A stretch of DNA of 64,000 bases from Gelatoporia subvermispora B (lineage: Eukaryota; Basidiomycota; Agaricomycetes; Polyporales; Gelatoporiaceae). The notes under the pieces are model-generated. The model ran no database searches and was not told the origin of the DNA. It saw only the letters and a list, made by a program, of their open reading frames with translations. A program made the translations under genes and the position numbers. This document shows positions 22,968 to 33,741 of the stretch, piece by piece (positions within the stretch are counted from its first letter, which is position 1; each line of letters starts with the position of its first letter). Location of the stretch: NCBI GenBank assembly GCA_000320605.2, contig KB445792.1, positions 2,442,717-2,506,716 on the forward strand, in the 5' to 3' direction.

Positions 22968-24216
22968 CTATGCACTGCTCGAATACTTGTGTACACACTC
23001 GAAGAACCACCGCAGATCCTCGGGGTCGACACCTGGGGTGATGCCGTGCCCCAGGTTGGCGATCCAGGCCTTTGGCTTCTTCCCCGCCTTGAAGTTCTCG
23101 CACATACGCTTCACCTCCCGCTCGATCGACTCCCGCCCGCCGTACAGGATGCCGGGATCCAGGTTTCCTTGCAGTGCAATCTTTTCGCCGACAAGTCGCC
23201 GAGCTTCGGATGGCTCGATGCACCAGTCGATACCAATGACGTCGTAGCCTGCTTGCTCGGCAATCGACGCTATTGAGGTGTTTGCGCCCTTGGGGAATAA
23301 CGTCATGGGGACCGCGGGGATGTTCTGCGCTGCGAGTTTGTTGTGCACACCAGACGATATGCGCTGCAGAGATGGCAGAGAGAACTCCGCGAAATGATGG
23401 GGCGAGAGTTCTCCTGCCCAAGAATCGAACACTTGCACAAGCTAGAGGAAGAATGAGGCTTATTGGCATACACATCGAATTGGCGGCATACCTGAGCTCC
23501 GGCCACAATCTGGCCGACCAGGAAGTCCACACATACGTCCGCAATCTTCATCAAGAGAGCCTTGGACTCCTCCGGGTATTTGAAGAGCCACTGCTTCGCT
23601 TTCTGCAGGGTCTTACTGCCACCACCCTCAATCATGTATGCAAAAAGCGTCCATGGGGCTCCGCAGAAACCAATCAACGGGACCTCTCCATCGAGAGCCT
23701 TCCGCGTCATGGTGATTGCCTCGAAGACGTATCCCAGCTCCTTATGGACATCGACCTCCGTGCGCAGCTTGCGAACATCATCCGGTGTGGTCAATGGTTC
23801 GGGGAAGAAGGGGCCCGGGTTCATCTCGACCTCCATACCCAGCGCCTGCGGTACGACGAGGATATCGCTGAAGATGATGGCGGCATCGATGAGGCCTTTG
23901 TAGCGGCGGATGGGCTGAACGGTGACTTCGGTCGCGAGTGTTGGTGTGCGGCACACTTCGAAAAAGCCGTGTTCTGCGCGGACTTTCTGGAACTCTGTAC
24001 TCAATGTCAACAACGTGCAGGAGGGTGATGGTATGCGAGCGTGCGTACCTGGCAGGTATCGTCCTGCTTGTCGCATAACCCATACCGGCGCACGCTCGGT
24101 CTCTTCACCTGAGACGGACGCGTTCAGAAGTCAACACTTGTGTAAATCGCTGAGTATCCACCTCGAGCGGCCCTCAGCAGCAGGTCGTTCTTGAGCGGGG
24201 GGAATCGTGCGTCCAT
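22968..24216 (-). CDS. HEM12: uroporphyrinogen decarboxylase
   Basis: Four exons (24162-24216, 24049-24108, 23492-23994, 22968-23441) encode 363 residues, full length for the family. Signature regions are [14 protein letters not shown] near the N-terminus (substrate-binding Arg), [17 protein letters not shown] with the essential Asp, [32 protein letters not shown] and [13 protein letters not shown] near the end. The enzyme decarboxylates the four acetate side chains of uroporphyrinogen III to coproporphyrinogen III in the cytosol (haem pathway). Its 3' end is 147 bp from the MBP1-like stop (convergent). Exon 4 starts at CTTGTGCAAGTG, which restores [12 protein letters not shown]. Confidence 0.96.
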
Positions 24217-24574
24217 GACAGTGTTCTCCAGGTGTCGGTACGAGTGAAGAAGGCGGAACACTCAGTCCAGTATTTCAGTTAGGATCAAGCCAAGTTTCAA
24301 GGGGCGTCAAGGACCACCGCGGTCAAAGTCGACGTGTCCGCAGTGAATTGCAGTGCAGATGACCGAACGTGGAGGTGCTGAGAGCGGAAAGAGGACAGCG
24401 GTGGAAGGCATCATGCCAACCCGATCCTTCAAAGCGCGTGCACGAGTGAATTCGGAACCCGGATACACTCGAGAGCCTGCTCCCATCTCGCCCGCATTCA
24501 CACCGCTCTGGGAGTCTCGCCACGTATTCCGGATGTGACATACAGCTCGCATACTCATCATCCACGTTGAACCT
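24217..24574. promoter_or_regulatory. divergent promoter region, HEM12 / SHG1-like
   Basis: 358 bp lie between two divergent starts. No CDS was recognised. Open frames on both strands here are short and unlike any family. No specific operator was assigned. Confidence 0.45.
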
Positions 24575-25722
24575 ATGCCGATCACCACTCCCGCGCAACT
24601 CGCTATTGAGTACGGTAGCTTCGCGATCCGACTCGTACTGGACGTCTCACTCTGCGCAGGTTCAAGAAGTCTGGCGAGTTCGACCGTCTGCGCCGACAGC
24701 TACTTGCAGAATTTCAGAATGGGGTGAGCGCAATCCGTGATGAAGCGTTGGTCGGTCATGAACGCTATGAACCTCTCATAGGAGGGCATGCCGGCCTTCA
24801 TGGCCCGAGTAGAGGACCTCGCAAAGCAGAAGCTCGCCTCCGACCCGAAGCTTCAGTATATGCCCGAGACCGCAGTGCATAGGGAGCTTATGCAGGAGCT
24901 GGACAGGTCGGAGAAACATTACATTCGTCTTGTAATGCCCCTAACACCCTGCAGGTATCCGCTAGTGGAGCGAGCAGTCGCAGATGCACCCATACTGTCT
25001 GAGTCGTCTTTCACTTCAGGTCTGCGCCAGTCCATCTTGAGAATTTTGCAAGAGGATCGAGGAATCAAGGTCCCAGCTGGTATGCTACTACTGGAAGGTC
25101 TCTCATGTAGTCTCAGTCAATTCTCTCAGGACAAGCTTCGTATACAGCAGAATCTCCGAGCGACGTAACCCCTCGAGAGCCTCCTGCCTCTGCAAACGAT
25201 GGGACTTCCTCGATGGAGGTGTCTCCAGTTCTGCCTACTCCTCAAGGTCTGCCCATAGTGGGAAATACGGAGCAACCTACTCCTACGGTAGCTCCGAACG
25301 CTCATGATCAATCATACTTGAGCTCTGCAGCCAAGGGGGAAAGTTCGTCCATGGACATGTCCCCAGACTTTGCCAAGCACCAGGAGCTCCCTGCGATTAC
25401 GAAGAGCGAGGATGCCGTGATCTCTGCGGACTCCTCGAAGCCTCAGGGAAATCCTAATGCGGATACAGAGGACACTACCCCAGTTGCGCTTGCGGTGCCG
25501 TCGGAACTTGCAAACCTGCCAGAGGTCCCGAGTATACCGAGGGAAGCCGACAACGCAGGCGCCCCGATAGTTGTGTCAGCTGGATCAGCGGAACCCCCGG
25601 TGGAGACGAACGAGGCACCTCGATTCGCTGCCCCTGAGACACGGCCGAATGGCGAAGAAGTGCGGGGTGATGTGGAGGTGGCTGACGCAGGGAAGACGGA
25701 ACAAGACATGGAAGTTAATTGA
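24575..25722 (+). CDS. COMPASS subunit Shg1 / BOD1-like protein
   Basis: Five exons (24575-24609, 24660-24723, 24782-24906, 24955-25079, 25130-25722) encode 313 residues. Residues ~8-100 form the BOD1/Shg1 fold: FKKSGEFDRLRRQLLAEFQ, GMPAFMARVEDLAKQKL, and HRELMQELDRYPLVERAV. In yeast, Shg1 is a small subunit of the COMPASS histone H3K4 methyltransferase; in animals, BOD1 proteins act in chromatin and chromosome biorientation. The remaining ~190 residues are Pro/Glu/Ala/Ser-rich and probably disordered, ending DAGKTEQDMEVN. The 50-nt intron at 25080-25129 switches to the long frame of the tail; without it the protein stops at 25168. Confidence 0.8.
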
Positions 25723-26138
25723 ACAGGGTCCCGGATGTTATACTTGAGGAAGTCTTATCTATTTCGCATAGACGTCTGTAGCAAATATCGAACATTCTCA
25801 ACAGCATGTATGATCCCTCCTAGTAGACTTGTGGCATCAGGCAAATTGGAGTGCATTGCAAATTTCAGTTCTTCGAATTTCGCTTCGGTTCTGAGCTTCA
25901 CCGTGTCAGTAAAAGGTCTCATGCACCCTCGAGCTCACACATCGAGGCACGTATACTACAAGTTTGATATTGCAGGTGGAACCATTCTTGCGCTGTCAAA
26001 GGTTATCTCGGATCGGCCGAAGGTTTGCGATGAAAACAGATATGTCTATAATGTTGCCGGCTAACCAATGCTACATGTGTTCATACAGTACCAAGAAAGA
26101 TATCATCCAAGGACATCACAATTCGTCACTGTCATAGC
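25723..26138. other. intergenic between convergent genes
   Basis: 416 bp, lower in GC than its flanks, presumably two 3' UTRs. A 109-codon open frame on + (25735-26064) has no domain or family resemblance and is not accepted as a gene. Confidence 0.4.
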
Positions 26139-28188
26139 TCAGAGGAAGTACCTGTAGTCCGGGTTCAGGTCGCCCATGAGTTTCTTCTCATCCGCGGACA
26201 GCCCGCTGTCGCCCTTGGCCTGCATCGCGTCGCGCCGCTTGTTCTCCGAGCGTACGATATAGAAGTACGCAAAGTCGGCCGCGACGGATACGCCGATAAA
26301 GGCAATGCAGATGCTGTAGCCGGGTATGTACCGCGGCGCGTCTTTGGCGAGGAACGCGAACACCGCGATGATTCCGCCGACTGGGTGATAGCCCACGTGA
26401 ATGGAAGGCGTAGAGAAGAGACGAGAGGGACATACTGTTGCCAAACCCAACCTGCCAAGCCGTCGCGACGGCCCTGCGATGGTGTCCGCCGACTAGATCA
26501 CATGCCAATGATCAGATAGAAGCGGTCCGGAGAGAAGGGTATGAACGTACGATTCGTGTTGAACCAGCACACGATGACTGGAATGGCGGAGTACGTGCCC
26601 ATGACCGCGAGGAAGAGCGCGCCGTACTGCACGTGCATGTTATCGTGTTTAATCAGAAGGATGAGGAACCCTGTGAGCGTCACTGCGGTGGGGAAGAGCA
26701 CGAAGAGGAAGCGATGGCGGAAGTGGTCAGACGCTGTCGCAACTAGCATGGAGAATGCGAAGCTGCAGGCCCAAGGGGGAACCGACAGAAGCTGCGTCTG
26801 GATATTCCCATGGCCCAGGCTCTGAATGATGCTCGGGGCGAAGTAGGCTGCAGAAGATGTGAGTGAGCGTCCGATGCTGGGCGTAAGTGCAATGCGAACC
26901 ATATCCGTATGCGGGCACAATCAACCCGAAGTACATAACGCCGCCGATCAAAATCTTGTCTGTTGAAAGGATTACTCTCAGTGAACACTCCACAAGGTGT
27001 ACATCGACAAGCCACATACAGTCCTTCAGGATGTCCCAAGCGTTTCGTATTGTCAAAGGCTCATGCCTGCGCGAGTAGCCGACATCCTCGTACAAGCGCG
27101 CTTTGACGAATTCCTTCTCTTCGGGGGTGAGCCACGTCGCATCCTCCGGGAAGTCAGAGATCATGAAATAGAACAACGCGGAAATGACACAAGTCGCAGC
27201 ACCCTCTACGCCCATTATATTCCATGAGCCGAACAATTGTGCGCCCGCTGGACAACGTACCAATAATGAAGATCCATCGCCAACCCGAGAATCCTCTTAA
27301 GCCGTCCATCTTGCCTATTGCACTGGCCAAAAGTCCGCCGAATGCGCCAGCGAGAGTGGTCGAAGAGTTGAAGAACGAGTAGCGTTTCTGTGTCTCGGAT
27401 CGCTTGTACCACCTGCAGAACCTTTATCAAGACTGAAACCCCGTGCGACTAAGATCGGGACCAAGTACATGGAGATAAGGTAGAAGCATGCTGGGAAAAC
27501 ACCAGCTTCGACGAATCCTTGAAGAGAAAATGATATGAGCAAGCCCGTCTGAATTCCTCAACGATACTCACCAAGGAAGAATCTCGTGGCCAGGAGACCA
27601 CTATAATTCTGCACCAAACCTTGCAGGACTGTTACCAGACCAAAGAGGAACATGCAGAACGATACTAGAAGACTTGTGATCAGCTTCTCAAGAATCCAGA
27701 AGGGTTGGTAACCTACACCATACGTGGGGCTTAAAGCGCTTGAGCAGGATGTTTGAGGGTATCTCGAAGACGATGTATGGAACGAAGCTGATGTACGTTC
27801 AGAATCAGCCGGTCGAACTTGTTTGCGAAGGTGCTTACAAGATGACGAGCGCAATATTAAACTCATTCCCTGCAAGGTCCAGATCCTGCTTCAAGCCAAA
27901 TATCGCCGCGTTCGAGATGTTCACCCTGAGCGACAGCATCTAGATCAATCAGTTGCATCATCAAGGAAGCACAGGGACTCACCGATCGAGGAACGCAAGC
28001 ACGTATAGAATACACAATACTGGTACAACGCGCAGGTCAATCCTCCTCATCAGCTTCGCCTCGTCGACATTTGGGAATCGAGCTTTGAGATTGACATCCT
28101 GTGCGGGTACCAGAGGGGTACCGGCGTAGTTCACCTCGACATCATTCAAGGCTTCTTCCTTGAGCGAAGATCTGGCGGATTGTTTCAC
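26139..28188 (-). CDS. MFS transporter, anion:cation symporter (Dal5-like) family
   Basis: Eleven exons (27983-28188, 27839-27925, 27717-27787, 27572-27664, 27469-27517, 27261-27412, 27020-27205, 26900-26959, 26551-26847, 26436-26492, 26139-26380) give 499 residues. Family marks: RIDLRVVPVLCILYVLAFLDRVNISNA before helix 1, FFVPYIVFEIPSNILLKRFKP, FLGFVEAGVFPACFYLISMWYKRSE, FSGWRWIFIIEG, and the central loop LTPEEKEFVKARLYED. These are typical of allantoate/nicotinate/vitamin/carboxylate permeases at the plasma membrane. About 12 helices are predicted. Substrate is not deducible. The C-terminus LNPDYRYFL is also typical of the group. Confidence 0.93.
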
Positions 28189-29391
28189 TGACCGATAACA
28201 CGGTAATCAGTCCCCGTAGTCTATGTCACCACCGGTGCGCGTGCTCACATTGGTCAGAGCTCATATCAAGGAGGGGCGTTACGGGTCGTGAACGGCGCAG
28301 CAAGGGGGGCCGGGAGGGACCTGGCAGGTTCGCGAAAGCCAAAATTTGTATGCGAGCTGCATTGCGGGACGCCTTGAAGGAAAGCCGAGTGGAGTCCGAG
28401 CCGTCCGGTTTATCTTAGAACATCTCAATCAGCGCGGTGCGCACCTTGTTTCCATCAAATCAGCAAGCTGAAGCAGCTGATGCGGCTGGGAAGATCGCGA
28501 CATACCAAGAGCATGACGTTGCTAAATACAACACGCATACTCTCTCAGGTTGAGAGATTCGCATGCGATAGTGTGCCTCATTGCATCCCATTCCCGTAAT
28601 CCAGAACGCTGGGAAGTTCGAAGGCGTCCTGGATGTACGTCCCCAGCGGCCAAGACGTACTGCTGGCGTCTAATGATCCGACGGGAAGAGCGCTCGATCC
28701 TGCTTGGCGCTCGGCCAGCCTCTTTACTTCATGCGGTGCACTTGATGTCTTTCACCGATCTGGGGACATTCCTACAACCAAGGCACAATGCAGTGCAGCC
28801 AACAACTGTAAGGAGAATCTGTCAACATCTTCGGGTCGCGGCGGTTCAAACTCCATTCCCATGATCAACGCTTCATTGAAGATGCCGTGTGGCGGAAGCA
28901 TTTACAATTGTGGCCGCCGGTCTGCGGAAATAACCATCGTCACTGCATTCATAGATCCATTGCGGGCATTGTCGTGAACACAGGCGGCTGTGAGATGCTG
29001 GTACATGGGGCAGATGGTTGAACTGAGTCCTCGAGCCGTTGTTCGAAAGCAGAGGATGGACTGCAGCGCGATAGGAAAACGAGATGATCGTCAAGAGCAC
29101 AAGCACATGATAGTCATTGTCTCGCTTTTATATGACTCACGTTCTGTCTATGGCACCTCCGGAGAAAACTCGTTCGAAATGCACCCCGAGATAAATAGAT
29201 ATACTGAATCTCTTGCTATCCACCATAATCTAGGCTCAATTCAACTCACTTCACTCGAGCTCTTAAATATTGTACAGCTATCAAACAGCATCTAACCATC
29301 TTCTCCGAAGAAGAGATTGAACCCGAAGTACCAAGTAATCTCAATGTTTTGCAACTCACAACCTGGTGCTCCCGGCAGTCTTTTTCGCCAA
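28189..29391. other. 1.2 kb intergenic, no accepted gene
   Basis: This contains the promoter of the ACS transporter on its left. Two overlapping + frames (28550-28864 and 28633-28977) include a protein-like stretch (LLASNDPTGRALDPAWRSA), but nothing around it extends into a domain and no splice sites rescue it. Otherwise no feature was seen. Confidence 0.35.
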
Positions 29392-31107
29392 TCACCTGCA
29401 TATCTCACCTTCACCAATCGTCACCCTCTGAGGAATCCTGAAGCCCTCCTCTACGCGCTCGCTCCACAATTGTTTCACATAGTACCACTGTTTATACTCG
29501 TCTGCACCATTACACCAGGCCGTCAGAGTCATGAGATTGGGGCACAACGTGTGTATGGTAGTCGCGACAGCGTGCGGATCGTCAACCCGCGACTCGACCA
29601 CAGTAAGTGCACGGAGAGACTTCAGCGCGACCTTTCCCTTCTGCACCTGTCCTGGCCCTCCACGAATAAGAGGTTGTGCATCGAGGGTAATTTTGAGAGA
29701 CTCCAGCTGGGGGGCGTGCTTGGCCAGGGTCACGAGAGCCCCGCAAGTTAACGATGACCGGACTGGTCCATCTCCACGCGGATGTATGTTGGTGATGTCC
29801 AGCGTGTGCAAAGAGGCCCAGGCGGTGGCGATGCGCTCGAGGTCCGCGTCCATAATGTCGAGAAGGACGACACACATGCAAAGAGTGACGCGTTCCAGGG
29901 AGTATAATTCGAACAACGGGCTGATGTTGTCGATGAAGCTACAATGGTCGAACCTATCACTCAGGTCGTATTCAGTGCTTATCGTCAACTCCTTCATGTG
30001 CTTGCGGGGGCAAGTGCCAGCGATGGCCCGGCATAGCGTTCGTACCATCGTCTCGTCTTCTTCGGGTCAACTTGGAAGGTTCCCCGACTCGTGATGAAGG
30101 GACAGGCTATGCAGATTCGGGATGTCCGGAAAAGAGGACGTAACACCCCGAGAGCGGTGTTCAGCGTTATCCCATCCAGGTAGAGGGCGTGTAGTGTTTC
30201 GAATTGGCGCGTAAAACACTGCGGCCTCTTCGGAAATGGCAGGACGTGCAAGTCTGGATCGGTGAGTGATTCTGAAACTTCTAGGCGTAGATCGGAGAGG
30301 AATTGCAGAGAAGTGAGCTAGCTGGACAGCTCGACTGGATATCGATGTAGAGTCGGCATCTCCAAAGCGAAATGACGCAGATTTCAAAGACCCTGCAATG
30401 CTTCGGCGAATACTGACGTGTCAAAGCAACGATATTCCGTGCTAATGTCGACGCTGGTGAGGTTTGGTGAGGCGTCTGCCACGTTGCTGAAGATCGACAT
30501 GATCTCTCGCTTCGACGAGGAAGCCTGCATGCATCTAAATGCAGTGAGTTCCGGTCGAGAAAATGATCGGATATAGGGCCATGATGATTCCCATAGGCAC
30601 TGCAACTCGAGATATTGCAAATGAGGTAGCAACGGGGTTGTGAGACAGTGATCCCTGAGCGCAGAGAGCGTATCCGCCTCACACAAGGACTGCATGCCGG
30701 GCGGGGCGTCGGTTATCGTGAGACGCCTCACGCGCGAGGATTAATACTTGAATCGAGTCCAGTCGCTCGGAATGAGAGGCTCGGTCATGATCTGCGCGGT
30801 ACCACAATAGACAACAGCAGTAGCAACTTCACGAAAACCCACGATTCCGGGGCCATCATGTCCACAGTCCCTTTAACCTAACTTACCAGGTTTCTTCGGG
30901 AAGACACTTGATCAAACTTACAAGAGAAGAAGGCTCCCCCCATAGTACATCTAGAGCAGGCTCGCTGAGGGCACGGCAAGTTCTGGCCATTGCGGACAGA
31001 ACAGAGAGTCCACCTTGATCGTCGTTGCGCAGGCACCGAAGGATGCGCAAAAAGATGTCATAAATTGTGAAACAATGGTGCATAGTCCGGGATGTCTGCT
31101 GGGCCAA
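29392..31107 (-). pseudogene. inactivated F-box protein gene (tandem copy)
   Basis: This is a close paralogue of the F-box gene at 31621-33323, with the same order: F-box start (MHHCFTIYDIFLRILRCL, 31083 down), a GT...AG intron, then the LRR-like body (LTTPLLPHLQYLELQCLW; PNLTSVDISTEYRCFDTS; FELYSLERVTLCMCVVLLDI). Compared with the intact copy it has TAT->TAA early in exon 2 (near 30743), CGA->TGA near 30382, a small deletion just downstream that shifts frame, and another stop at about 30066. After that the last ~218 codons (30048-29392) are open again. F-box proteins recruit substrates to SCF ubiquitin ligases. This copy could only make fragments unless unusual splicing occurs. Confidence 0.7.
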
Positions 31108-31369
31108 CAGAGGTTCAAGATATCGATAGTCAAGACTGTAAAAATACTGATAGTAGAAGGACTGCTACAAAAGCGCCCGTGCGCGGCAGTGAATGTGCCA
31201 GCAGTGTGATGAAGACAGTGACTGTAAACACAAGGATCTGGTCGTTATACTTTACTGTTTCGAATTCTAACGTCTTGTCATGCTATGCCATGGTACAAAT
31301 TTCCGTTTGATGCGTTATCTTCCTATCAGTCGCATCCCACACTGTCTCATGCCAGTGAAACATCAGGAA

Positions 31370-31500
31370 AATGTCGTATCTGCTTTTGCGCCACTTTTCC
31401 TACTTTAGGCTGTCAAAACAGAAAAAGTGAGAAAATCCCAGCCCACTGGGACTGGGATTCTCCTGCTTTTGCCACTTCCTGGGCGCTTACTGACTTCGAA
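31370..31500. repeat. imperfect repeats and hairpin between the F-box copies
   Basis: The inverted repeat AATCCCAG/CTGGGATT at 31434-31459 is spaced by about 10 bp. Flanking it are two similar direct copies: CTGCTTTTGCGCCACTTTTCCT at about 31379-31400 and CTGCTTTTGCCACTTCCT at about 31473-31490. The segment is more A/T-rich than the genes around it. It could be a relic of a small element or simply UTR sequence. Confidence 0.4.
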
Positions 31501-31620
31501 AGACGTAAAAGCGGGAAAAGCAAAGGTGAGATTTTGCTGATGAACAAAATCGAAGACGAAACTCCAAAAGACGTACGTGCTTTGCGAACAAGATCTGATG
31601 CAAGGCTGCGAACTTCTCTA

Positions 31621-33323
31621 TCAAGCATCTGTCGTCACCTCACGCTCACCTCTCTCCGCCTCCCTAAGAAGAGTCACCCTTTTGCGAGGCTGCACCCCGC
31701 CCCATAAGCGTCTCACATCTGCCCACTTTCCCGCCTCACTCTTATCCGAGGTCCATAGATGTGTGAGATTAGGGCACATTATGTGTATGGCATTCGCGAT
31801 GGCATGTGGATCGCCGCACTGCGACTCGACGATTGTAAGTTCACGGAGACATTCCAAGGCCACCTGCGCCCCCTCGATCTGTCTCAATTTATCAAGGGTG
31901 ATAGATTGTGCGTCCAGGGTAATTCCGAGGGATTCCAGCTGGGGAGCGTGCATGGCCAGGATCACCAGAGCCTCGCAAGTCAATGAGGACTGGACGGGCC
32001 CATGTCCGCGCGGACGCACGCTCATTATGTCCAGAATGCGCAAAGAGGGCCAGGCGGTAGCGACGCGCTCGAGGTCCGCGTCTGCAATATCGAGGAGGAC
32101 GACGCTCAGGCAAAGTGTAACGCGTTCCAGTGAGTGGAATTCGAACAGCGGGGCGATCGCGTCAATGCTAATCGAGGGAGCGATTCTGCCCGTCGTCACG
32201 TTGTCTACAGTGTCTATTTCCAATTCCGTCATTTGCTTGTGGGAGCATGTGCCGGTGATGACCCGACATAGCTGTCGCAACATCGCCTCGTCATCCTCGA
32301 GTTGATCATCAAAGAATTTTAACTCGAGACGAACGGATAAGCTGCGCAGGCTGGGGATACCCGGAAAAGATGACAACACATCATGGGCTGCCTTCAACGT
32401 CGTCGTACTCAGGCAGAGAGTGTCGAGCGTTGCAAGCGACTGCATAAAGGACCGCGGCTTCTTCGGGAATGGCATGTTAGAGGACGATTCCATGTCTACG
32501 ATCAAGGCTGCTGCCACAAGATGCAGGCGTAGATATGAGAGCAATCGCAGAGACGCGAGCCAGCTGAACAGCTCGACTGGATATTGGCGTGGGGGCGGCA
32601 TCTCCAAAGCGACACGACGTAGATTTCGGAGGTCCTGTAGTGCTTCCGCAATGAGCGACGTGTCAAAGCCACGACATCTCGTGCTAATTTCGACGCTGGT
32701 GAGGTTTGGTGAGACGTGTGCCAGGTTGCTTAGGACCGACATAGTCCCTCGTTTGGACAAGGAATCCAGCATGCCGTGGAACGCGGTGAGTTCTGGTCCG
32801 GAAAAAGAACGGATATGGGGCCATGATGATTGCCATAAGCATTGTATCTCCAGATATTGTAGGTGAGGCAGCAACGGGGTTGTGAGACAATGATCCGTGA
32901 GCGTAGAGAGCGTACTACCCTCGCACAGGAGCTGATTGCTGGGTGGATTGTCGAATATTACTAGTCGCCTCACACGCGAGGCATAATAGCCGAATCGAGC
33001 CCAGTCGCTCGGGATGAGTGGCTCATTTATGACCTGCATGGCACTACAATGAGACAGCAGCGCAGTGAAAGCTTCACGGAACCTACAATTCTGGGGCGAT
33101 TATGTTCCCCAACCCCTATCTCCCAGGTTTCCTCGGGGAGACACTTGATCAAATCTACAATAGAGGAGGGTTCTTCCCATAGTACGTCTAGAGCAGGATC
33201 GCTGAGGGCACGGCAGGTTCCGGCCATCGCGGCCAAAGCAGCGAGGTCTCGCTCGTCATAGCTGTTGCGCAAACACCGAAGGATGTGTAGATAAATGTCG
33301 TAGATTTCGAAGCAGTGATGCAT
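31621..33323 (-). CDS. F-box protein with leucine-rich C-terminal region
   Basis: Two exons (33114-33323, 31621-33033) encode 540 residues. The N-terminal F-box-like part (residues 1-60) reads IYDIYLHILRCL...DLAALAAMAGTCRALSDPALDVLW, matching the common basidiomycete F-box form (P-less start, LAALARTCR core). The rest is irregular leucine-rich sequence (LTDHCLTTPLLPHLQYLEIQ; LRRVALEMPPP; LERVTLCLSVVLLDIADADL). Such proteins act as SCF ubiquitin-ligase substrate receptors and are strongly expanded in agaricomycetes; the target is unknown. The intron is the 80-nt form joining ETWEIG to VINEPLIP. The neighbour at 29392-31107 is its dead duplicate. Confidence 0.82.
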
Positions 33324-33741
33324 AGTCCACGATGTCTGCTGGGCTAATTGGGATTCAAGAGACTGGCATCGAGCGATGAGATTGAAGAGATACCAGAAGA
33401 AGGATCGTCACAAAGGCGCCCGTGCTCGGCGGCGAATATGACAGCGCTGTGAAGATAGTTATCAACACGAGGACTGCCTGAAGAGGCCAATGACCTCGTG
33501 CATGGTACATGCATCCTCCCGCCGTGGAAAACTACCTCAGAATAGTGGAGAAACTTCTCAAGGAAAACGCGAGGCACTCAGACGAACGAGCTTGCGATGC
33601 AATAATCTGATAAACAAAAAAGCAACCAATTTACAGGCGTTCCGCCCCACTTTCGTACAATACAGAGCCCTCAAGTTTTTCGCCGCGTCATGCGCGATTC
33701 GGGTATCTACATGCCTGGGTCAGCGTCGCGATGCGAGGTAC
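33324..33741. other. intergenic, F-box promoter / DUF6534 gene 3' side
   Basis: 418 bp between the F-box gene start and the stop of the DUF6534 gene, both on the minus strand. No gene, RNA or repeat was recognised. Confidence 0.4.

Noticed and set aside
25735..26064. 109-codon + frame after the Shg1-like gene
   Set aside because: No domain, poor codon usage, and it lies where two 3' UTRs are expected.
28550..28977. Two + frames with a protein-like stretch (NDPTGRALDPAWRSA)
   Set aside because: The stretch vaguely recalls a motif of FAD-linked oxidases, but nothing before or after it fits and no splice model extends it. Too weak to call even a relic.
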